Part shown: positions 42,559 through 47,722 of the stretch, piece after piece
How positions within the stretch are numbered: the stretch's first letter is position 1
How the letters are laid out: each line of letters begins with the position of its first letter
Assembly (NCBI GenBank): GCA_963578625.1
Contig: CAUZEO010000005.1
Span: 1 to 47,722, forward strand
DNA length: 47,722 nt
Direction of reading: 5' to 3'
From: CAUZEO01 sp963578625
GTDB lineage: Bacteria > Verrucomicrobiota > Kiritimatiellia > SLOV01
Position numbers and translations under genes: made by a program
Notes under the pieces: generated by a model
Databases searched by the model: none
What the model was told of the DNA's origin: nothing
Seen by the model: only the letters and a program-made list of their open reading frames with translations

Positions 42559-43914
42559 TCAGATCTCATGGTCCACCATCTTTGCGATTTCGTCTGCCCG
42601 CTGTTCGGCGCGGACACGGTCCGTCGACTCGGAAATAATTCGAATCAGCTGCTCGGTCTGAGACGGTCGTACGTGTACCCAGCCGTCTTCCCAATCGATG
42701 CGGATGCCGTCGGAGCTCTCCTTCGTTCCTCCTGCCCACTCAGAGAGGCGCCCGCCAATAGAATCGACCGCATGATACGCGGCGTGTGCATCGCAGGGCC
42801 GGCGGTGTTTGATGATGTGGTACTTGGGGAGCGCCCGCAGCAGTTCGGACGCTCTTCTGCCGGACTGTGCCATTGACTCCAGGATGATCGCCATCATCAG
42901 GAAGCCATCAAACCCCTGGCTGAACAACGGCAAAACCACGCTGCCGCTGCCCTCCCCTCCCAGAACACCCTGCTCATCTGCCAGCAACGCAACGACATAG
43001 GCCTGCCCCACCCGGGTTTTCACGAGCTGCGCCCGGTGACGGGCCGCGACGTCATCGACCATTCGGGAGGTACAGGTGTTCGTGACGACGACCCCCGGCT
43101 GACGTTGCAACACATGGTCCGCGACGACAGCGAAACTGTATTCTTCACTGGCCTGCTCACCTTCTTCGGTCACGATCGAAACGCGGGCCACGTCACTGTT
43201 GAGTACGAATCCGATATCCCCATCCACATGTTCGATGAAGGAAGCGAGGTGCTGTGCGCTGCGAGGCCGCGGCTCCGGCTCCCGCGCGAGATAGCCGGAC
43301 GGCTCCGCATTTACGGACACGAGTTTGAGCCCGAAGCGGTCCGCGAACGGTTTCAGGAAAACGCATCCGGCTCCCCCGATGGGGTCGATCAGGACGGTGA
43401 ATTTTTTCCGGCGGATCTCTTCGACACATACAACCTCGCAGAGCCGATCCAGGTAAGGTTCGAAGTAGTCGTTGCACTCGACTGCGTCACCCTGGTTCGC
43501 AAAAGTCGCTTTTCGAAAATCGCCGGCGTGGAAAAGGTCGAGTACGGCTTCCCCGGAATTGGTGTCGAGGCAGGCGCCATCTCGGCCGATCAGCGTAATT
43601 GCATTCCAACCCATGCCCATGTGACCGGCTGTAATCGAAAGAGCGCCGGCTGCGTCGCGCCGCGCGGTACTAAACTGTAGGACCGGAGTCGGACACACAC
43701 CGAGGTCCAGAACTTCGCATCCCGACCCGATCAAGCTGGATTTCACCGCGGATGCGATCATGGGGCTACTGTAACGGGTGTCGCGCCCCAGAAGCACGCG
43801 TCCTCCTTCGATGGAGGTTGCAAAGGCGGCCGCATAGTTCTGCACTACCGGAACCGTCAAGGAAGTGCCGACGTGACCGCGAAGACCGAAACTGGACACG
43901 CGAAGAGTTTTCAT
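42559..43914 (-). CDS. Phosphohexomutase-family pseudoenzyme, paralogue of the adjacent glmM-like gene
   Basis: A 451-residue protein collinear with the next gene along its whole length (SSFGLRGHVGTSLT, LLGRDTRYSSPMIASAV, VCPTPVLQFSTARR, WEDGWVHVRPSQTEQLIRI). The active site is gone. The phospho-serine motif TASHN is TAGHM (Gly97), and the metal loop DPDGDR is NSDVAR, losing two of three Asp ligands. The sugar loop GExSNG-type is GEGSGS, and the phosphate loop RRSNTEP is RPSQTEQ. The frame is intact, codon use looks normal, and it is packed between tatC (1-base overlap) and glmM, so it is maintained. A regulatory or structural partner of the active mutase is a reasonable guess. Confidence 0.88.
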   Translation of the reverse strand: MKTLRVSSFGLRGHVGTSLTVPVVQNYAAAFATSIEGGRVLLGRDTRYSSPMIASAVKSSLIGSGCEVLDLGVCPTPVLQFSTARRDAAGALSITAGHMGMGWNAITLIGRDGACLDTNSGEAVLDLFHAGDFRKATFANQGDAVECNDYFEPYLDRLCEVVCVEEIRRKKFTVLIDPIGGAGCVFLKPFADRFGLKLVSVNAEPSGYLAREPEPRPRSAQHLASFIEHVDGDIGFVLNSDVARVSIVTEEGEQASEEYSFAVVADHVLQRQPGVVVTNTCTSRMVDDVAARHRAQLVKTRVGQAYVVALLADEQGVLGGEGSGSVVLPLFSQGFDGFLMMAIILESMAQSGRRASELLRALPKYHIIKHRRPCDAHAAYHAVDSIGGRLSEWAGGTKESSDGIRIDWEDGWVHVRPSQTEQLIRIISESTDRVRAEQRADEIAKMVDHEI

Positions 43915-44702
43915 CAGGAATCAGCCTCCTCGATCTCCGTCTCTCCTTCCGAGGATTTCCGGTCATCCATCCACAAAATCCAGATACATAGCTCATACAA
44001 CAGGTAGAGGGGCACCGCCATGGCAAACTGGCTCACGACTTCCGCGGGCGTCAAAAACATGCCGGTGATGAAACATCCCACAAGCACATGCTTCCGTTTG
44101 CTCCGAAGTTGCTGATGCGAAACCAGTCCCATCTTGCCGAGGATCACGATGATCACCGGCATCTGAAATGCCAGGCCGAAGCCGATCATGAGTTGAATGA
44201 CGAACAGAACGTAATACTGAATCGTCCACTCCGGGGTCAGGTCCATCCAGCCATGAATCGTAAGAAGCATCCGTAGAGCGTACGGGACGATGATATATCC
44301 GAGGACCACGCCAAAGATGAACAATCCCGCGGAAAAACCACTGGCGCGACGAATCAGCTGCTTTTCGCGGGGCGTGAGTCCGGGAAAGACAAACCGGGTG
44401 ACGAAGTAGATGATGACGGGAAACGCGAGGAGCAATCCGCTCCACGTTCCAATGCGCATCCACATGCCGACAACCCCAGTAGGGGAGAGCGAGACGATGC
44501 GGATGAGGCCCTCCGGATCGACGACGTCCAGAGGTCCCTTGAGGAATTTGACAATTTGGGGCACGAAGCCGATGCAAAGCGCGAGCCCGATCCCCAGAGC
44601 AAACAGGCATCGAACGAGCATCCAGCGGAGTTCTTCGAGATGTTCGAGAAAAGGTTTCGGCTCGTCGTCCTGCAACGCTTCCGATTCAGGCGGCTCCATC
44701 AT
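43914..44702 (-). CDS. tatC: Sec-independent (Tat) translocase subunit TatC
   Basis: 262 residues with six membrane helices. The N-terminal family signature PFLEHLEELRWMLVR (about 17-31) is followed by TM1, the first periplasmic loop (PLDVVDPEGLIRIVSLSPTG), and later FVFPGLTPREKQ and a terminal LTPAEVVSQFAMAVPLYLLYEL. TatC recognises twin-arginine signal peptides. It overlaps tatA by 17 bases. Confidence 0.96.
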   Translation of the reverse strand: MMEPPESEALQDDEPKPFLEHLEELRWMLVRCLFALGIGLALCIGFVPQIVKFLKGPLDVVDPEGLIRIVSLSPTGVVGMWMRIGTWSGLLLAFPVIIYFVTRFVFPGLTPREKQLIRRASGFSAGLFIFGVVLGYIIVPYALRMLLTIHGWMDLTPEWTIQYYVLFVIQLMIGFGLAFQMPVIIVILGKMGLVSHQQLRSKRKHVLVGCFITGMFLTPAEVVSQFAMAVPLYLLYELCIWILWMDDRKSSEGETEIEEADS

Positions 44703-45021
44703 CCCGCTCCTCCTCCGACACGGTCGGACCGGACGGCTCCGGCTTCGATTCCTCGCTTCCCGATGCTACCGTATCGGGAGGGGGAAGATCCGGCGGAACC
44801 TCCTTCTTTTCCGTTCCGGTGTCGGTATCCGCGTGGACGATCTCGTCGGTAATATCTCGAGCGGCGCGGCGAAACGCCTCCATCGACCGGCCCAGGTTCC
44901 GGGCGATTTCCGGAAGCCGTTTCGCGCCGAACAGTACCAGCACGATCGCCAGAATGATGAGAATCTCACCAGGACTCGGCGACCCGCCGAAAAAGAGAAC
45001 CAGGGGACCAACTGAACTCAT
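44686..45021 (-). CDS. tatA: Tat translocase subunit TatA/B
   Basis: 111 residues. A short N-terminus, GGSPSPGEILIILAIVLVLFGAKRLPEIARNLGRS, gives the TatA-type helix, hinge (FGAKRLPE) and amphipathic helix. A polar acidic/proline-rich tail follows from about 62. Only one TatA/B gene is visible, so it may serve both roles, or another copy lies elsewhere. The helix is offset (starts about residue 17), giving a longer leader than E. coli TatA. Confidence 0.93.
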   Translation of the reverse strand: MSSVGPLVLFFGGSPSPGEILIILAIVLVLFGAKRLPEIARNLGRSMEAFRRAARDITDEIVHADTDTGTEKKEVPPDLPPPDTVASGSEESKPEPSGPTVSEEERDDGAA

Positions 45022-45084
45022 GAGGCGCTCCGAATCACAGACCGCATTCTCCTGCGCCGGGACAACTCGTCGTGTTCAGTGGGG

Positions 45085-45636
45085 CTATTCGAAGAGCTGA
45101 AATTTTGCGCGCCGGTTGAGGCGGTACGCCTCTTCATCGTGACCAAACTCAGCAGGATTCTCCTCGCCATAACTCTTGGTTTGAATGCGTTCGCTTTCAA
45201 CCCCTACATCAATCAGGTACTGCCGTACCGCGAGGGCACGGCTCTCCCCCAGCGTAAGGTTATATTCTCGACTGCCACGTTCATCGCTATGACCTTCGAT
45301 CTCCAAGCGCATTCCCGGCGAATCCTGCATGACCTGCGCAATGGAATCAGCCTTGTAGCGCTCTCCGGCCGCGATCTGCGAGCTATCGTACGCGAAGTAC
45401 ACGTTTTCGTGTTCGCTATCAACGCGATTCCCGAACCTGTCACGTTCTTCTCCCATACCGAATGAACCTGGGCCACCTTCTTCACCGTAACCGCCAACAG
45501 GTGTGACCGCGGTGACCCTACCATCTATTCCGCTACCCAACCCGGCCCCTTTCTTGCCCGGCCTCTTGCACCCAGTAAAGATGATGGAGGTGAGAACACA
45601 CACTAAAACAACTTTGAAACAAACACCCTTATTCAT
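45085..45636 (-). CDS. pal: Peptidoglycan-associated lipoprotein (OmpA C-terminal domain)
   Basis: 183 residues. An N-terminal lipoprotein signal MNKGVCFKVVLVCVLTSIIFTGC has acylated Cys23; Phe at -3 is an unusual lipobox residue. A Gly-rich linker leads to the OmpA-like peptidoglycan-binding domain (about 76-183): VYFAYDSSQIAAGE, LEIEGHSDERGSREYNLTLGESRALAVRQYL, GVESERIQTKSYGEENP and the C-terminal NRRAKFQLFE. It tethers the outer membrane to the wall and partners TolB, encoded 55 bases upstream. ATG 45636 is preferred over earlier in-frame starts because AAGGGG and the signal peptide coincide there. Confidence 0.94.
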   Translation of the reverse strand: MNKGVCFKVVLVCVLTSIIFTGCKRPGKKGAGLGSGIDGRVTAVTPVGGYGEEGGPGSFGMGEERDRFGNRVDSEHENVYFAYDSSQIAAGERYKADSIAQVMQDSPGMRLEIEGHSDERGSREYNLTLGESRALAVRQYLIDVGVESERIQTKSYGEENPAEFGHDEEAYRLNRRAKFQLFE

Positions 45637-45691
45637 TCTATTTGACCCCTTTGGGAGCGCCGACTCAGCGACAACTCCTATACGACTTTTC

Positions 45692-46900
45692 CTACGGCGA
45701 CCAGGAAGGCGAATACCAGTCGCCACGATAGTTAGTTAACGCTATAGGTTCGTCCCCTTTCGTGTCAAGAATGTAGACCTGCGCTTTGTGGTTCACGGTG
45801 CGGGTACAGGCGACATGGCGGCCGTCCGGCGCCCAACTCGGATCTTCGTAATCCGCGCCATCCGCGGGTGAGATCATCGCAGACGCCCTTGTCCCCGCGT
45901 CGAAAACCGCGATGCGATATTCCCTGCCGCTTCGGGTGCAGTAGACGATTCGGTTGTTCGGCCCCCAGTCGGGGGACACGTTTTCCGAACCGCTACTCGT
46001 AATCCGCTTACCACGAACACCTTGCCGGGAAGTGGTGTACAGATTCGGGCGACCGCTGGAGTCGCATACATAGACGATCCTATTGCCGTCCGGCGCCCAG
46101 GAGGGACTGGCCTCAGCCGCCCCGGGAGTGTTGGTAATCCGGACCAGTTTTTTGGTTCTCAGGTTTTTGACATACAGTTCAGGATTCCCATCCTTTGACA
46201 GAATCAGAACAATGTCCCGTCCGTCTGGAGAAATATCAGCACCCGTGTTAAGACCGGCGTGGCTGGAAATGCGGTCGCGCCCTCCGGTTAATATGTCCAC
46301 AAGGTAGACATCAGGATACCCTTTCAAATAGGAGGTGTATACGATCTGGTTGTTCGGACCCCACTTCGGCGCGACACTTACGGAATTGTCCTGGGTCATC
46401 TGTTTCAGCCCCTGGCCGTCGGAATCTGCCACGTAGAGTTCCTTCTTGCCCGAGCGGGTTCCAACCATAACCAACCTGGCGGAGGCCATTCCATGGTTCC
46501 CGGTCACTGCTTTCACGATCGCATCCGCCACCTGGTGGGCCAGGCGGCGGACATCCGTAGCGGCACTTTTGTAATTTCGGTTCAGCAGCGTTCCCCGGCC
46601 CCGCTGCTGCACTGCGCAATCCACACTGATCTGATTACCAGAATTCTTGCAGCCACCCTTCAGAGCCACCCCGCTCCCGGCAGAAGTAAATGCAAACCAT
46701 CCAGACCGCGTAAGATCTGTTTTCAAAACTTGCAGAAATTCGCTCGAAGCTTTGCTGGAATCCGACTTAAAACGACTCAAATCAAGTCCAGTTTTACCGC
46801 TTCCTCTGTCAGAAATATGCACCTGCGCGGCACCGTAATTTCCCAATCCCAGCACTGTGAAAATGGATAGGGCTCCCACTGATACGAATGACTTTCTCAT
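45692..46900 (-). CDS. tolB: Periplasmic Tol-Pal component TolB
   Basis: 402 residues. A signal peptide (about 1-25, cleavage near AAQ) is followed by an N-terminal domain (about 26-150) and a six-bladed beta-propeller with repeated units such as KWGPNNQIVYTSYLKGYPDVYLVD, DISPDGRDIVL, SPSWAPDGNRIVYVCDSSGRPNLY and DPSWAPDGRHVACTR. It interacts with Pal and TolA during envelope constriction. It is followed directly by pal. Confidence 0.95.
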   Translation of the reverse strand: MRKSFVSVGALSIFTVLGLGNYGAAQVHISDRGSGKTGLDLSRFKSDSSKASSEFLQVLKTDLTRSGWFAFTSAGSGVALKGGCKNSGNQISVDCAVQQRGRGTLLNRNYKSAATDVRRLAHQVADAIVKAVTGNHGMASARLVMVGTRSGKKELYVADSDGQGLKQMTQDNSVSVAPKWGPNNQIVYTSYLKGYPDVYLVDILTGGRDRISSHAGLNTGADISPDGRDIVLILSKDGNPELYVKNLRTKKLVRITNTPGAAEASPSWAPDGNRIVYVCDSSGRPNLYTTSRQGVRGKRITSSGSENVSPDWGPNNRIVYCTRSGREYRIAVFDAGTRASAMISPADGADYEDPSWAPDGRHVACTRTVNHKAQVYILDTKGDEPIALTNYRGDWYSPSWSP

Positions 46901-46926
46901 ATAACGGATCGGCCTCCCTGAACGCG

Positions 46927-47619
46927 CTACCCGGTTAGTTCAAAATTAATCGTGATTATCTTCGATTTTCCACGGAAATTCGCAGGCAACGGCTTAAGCT
47001 CCCTCACCTTGTTAACAGCTCGAAGTGCCGATGCATCAAGCACGGGGCTGCCGGATTTTCTCTGCAGGCGCCGGTTCGTGATTCGTCCGCTTCGATCAAC
47101 AGTGATCGAAACGATAGCAACAGCTCCCTGCATCACCGTATCGCTGCTGGGTTTCTCATCGCCCCAACTCGCGAAAACGACCTGGCGGACATGGGCGTAA
47201 TACCAACGGGGAAAATCGGTTTTGCTCGAACTCTTAGTTTTCTTCAGATTCTCGAGTTGCTGGGAAATCTGATTGGCTGCGGATGGTTTTTGGGGGAGCG
47301 GTTCGGGCTTCGAATTACTGGGTCTGTTCACCTTCTTTTTACTCAGCGTAATTTTCTTCTTCTCTTTCGGGGGCGGGGCCACGTCGGGCGGGGGCTTTGG
47401 ATCCGCTGCAGGAACGGGCTCCAATTCCGGAGGGGCGACCGGTTCCTCTATCGTCCGCATGACCGGCGGGGGGTCTGCGATGGATACGAAAGTGGTGATT
47501 TCCTGGGTGGCAGAATGATTCGTAAGGCGTTGAAACACGCCTACAAAGAAGATGATCAGGACCACCGCGAGGTGAATCCCGGTCATGACAATCAGGGTAC
47601 GCTTAAACTCTACGCTCAC
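46927..47619 (-). CDS. TolA/TonB-family energy-transducing protein
   Basis: 230 residues. A single N-terminal membrane helix (about 8-28) precedes a proline- and lysine-rich spanning region (about 48-118), then a C-terminal TonB/TolA domain (about 140-230) with YYAHVRQVVFASWGDEKP, VTVDRSGRI-like (ITVDRSGRITNRRLQRKSGSPVLDASALRAV) and INFELTG. Between tolR and tolB it occupies the TolA position, although the terminal domain reads as TonB-type. Start is GTG 47619, 6 bases after the tolR TGA, with no clear SD, suggesting translational coupling. Confidence 0.85.
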   Translation of the reverse strand: MSVEFKRTLIVMTGIHLAVVLIIFFVGVFQRLTNHSATQEITTFVSIADPPPVMRTIEEPVAPPELEPVPAADPKPPPDVAPPPKEKKKITLSKKKVNRPSNSKPEPLPQKPSAANQISQQLENLKKTKSSSKTDFPRWYYAHVRQVVFASWGDEKPSSDTVMQGAVAIVSITVDRSGRITNRRLQRKSGSPVLDASALRAVNKVRELKPLPANFRGKSKIITINFELTG

Positions 47620-47625
47620 GGGCCA

Positions 47626-47722
47626 TCATTGCGTTTCTGCCTGTGTCACCAAGGCGATGCGTTTGATTTGGGCGTCACGTATCAATCCCATGACATCCAT
47701 CACTACCCCGTATCGCAGCGCC
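47626..47722 (-). CDS. tolR: TolR/ExbD family protein (3' end only)
   Basis: The last 31 codons before TGA 47628-47626 read YGVVMDVMGLIRDAQIKRIALVTQAETQ. This is the C-terminal helix-strand of TolR/ExbD (pattern YG.VMDVM..I..A.I..I.LVT). Position before the TolA-like gene supports it. The rest lies beyond the window. Confidence 0.85.
   Translation of the reverse strand, partial: ALRYGVVMDVMGLIRDAQIKRIALVTQAETQ

Noticed and set aside
1..47722. CRISPR arrays, insertion sequences, prophage or integron features
   Set aside because: No regularly spaced repeats, transposase, integrase or phage motifs were found; the few inverted repeats are isolated.

Overview
The window reads as a dense, moderately GC-rich chromosome segment from a Gram-negative bacterium. 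An outer membrane is implied by Tol-Pal components, a secretin with a PilMNOP-like platform, and a Tat translocase. Gene content and the simple-unit intergenic repeats (TTTTTGATT-like and TGAACATCGA-like tracts directly after stop codons) suggest the PVC group (Kiritimatiellota / Verrucomicrobiota / Lentisphaerota side). This is inference; no 16S rRNA is present. Nearly all the sequence is core chromosome. I see no insertion sequence, prophage, CRISPR array or resistance island.

Layout. (1) 1-1958 is sparse and partly decayed: an open frame with an in-frame amber codon, a long inverted repeat, an ArfB/RF-like ribosome-rescue gene, tRNA-His with encoded G-1 and CCA, a broken tandem PepSY-like gene, and about 560 bases with nothing recognisable. 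(2) 1959-3689 is a membrane hybrid histidine kinase that keeps its phospho-acceptor His but has lost its ATP-binding G-boxes. (3) 3930-8626 (minus) is a pilM-N-O-P-Q-like operon ending in a strong terminator. A type IV pilin-like gene lies divergently, with a possible sigma-54 promoter. (4) 9631-16328 (minus) is a tightly overlapping set: GT2 glycosyltransferase, CPBP protease, thiL, pyrK (apparently without a canonical start codon), pyrD, an unknown membrane-anchored protein, and pgpA. (5) 16451-23218 (plus) is tsaE-tsaB followed by the complete 2-oxoglutarate dehydrogenase complex sucA-sucB-lpd. (6) 23299-26642 (minus) is sucC-sucD-lysA. (7) 26887-31516 (plus), divergent from sucC, holds a GltD-like flavoprotein with C-terminal ferredoxin domains and the two subunits of a 2-oxoacid:ferredoxin oxidoreductase. 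A near-consensus sigma-54 -24/-12 element and a perfect palindrome lie in the shared intergenic region. (8) 31606-33591 is a large membrane protein with C-terminal repeats. (9) 33839-39391 (plus) is nusA-infB-rbfA-truB-ribF without rimP, preceded by a promoter candidate and an intrinsic terminator in the leader. (10) 39430-47722 (minus) is tolR(partial)-tolA/tonB-tolB-pal-tatA-tatC-(mutase pseudoenzyme)-glmM-like-glnS.

How it fits together. Regions 5-7 gather two alternative ways to make succinyl-CoA from 2-oxoglutarate (an NAD-linked lipoamide complex and a ferredoxin-linked enzyme with its own flavoprotein) around succinyl-CoA synthetase, with lysA attached. Region 10 gathers envelope maintenance, Tat export and amino-sugar phosphate metabolism in one transcription direction. 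The most unusual items are the intact but catalytically dead phosphohexomutase paralogue beside glmM, the sigma-54/palindrome architecture between sucC and the ferredoxin-linked operon, the AUC start inferred for pyrK, and the G-box-less hybrid kinase.
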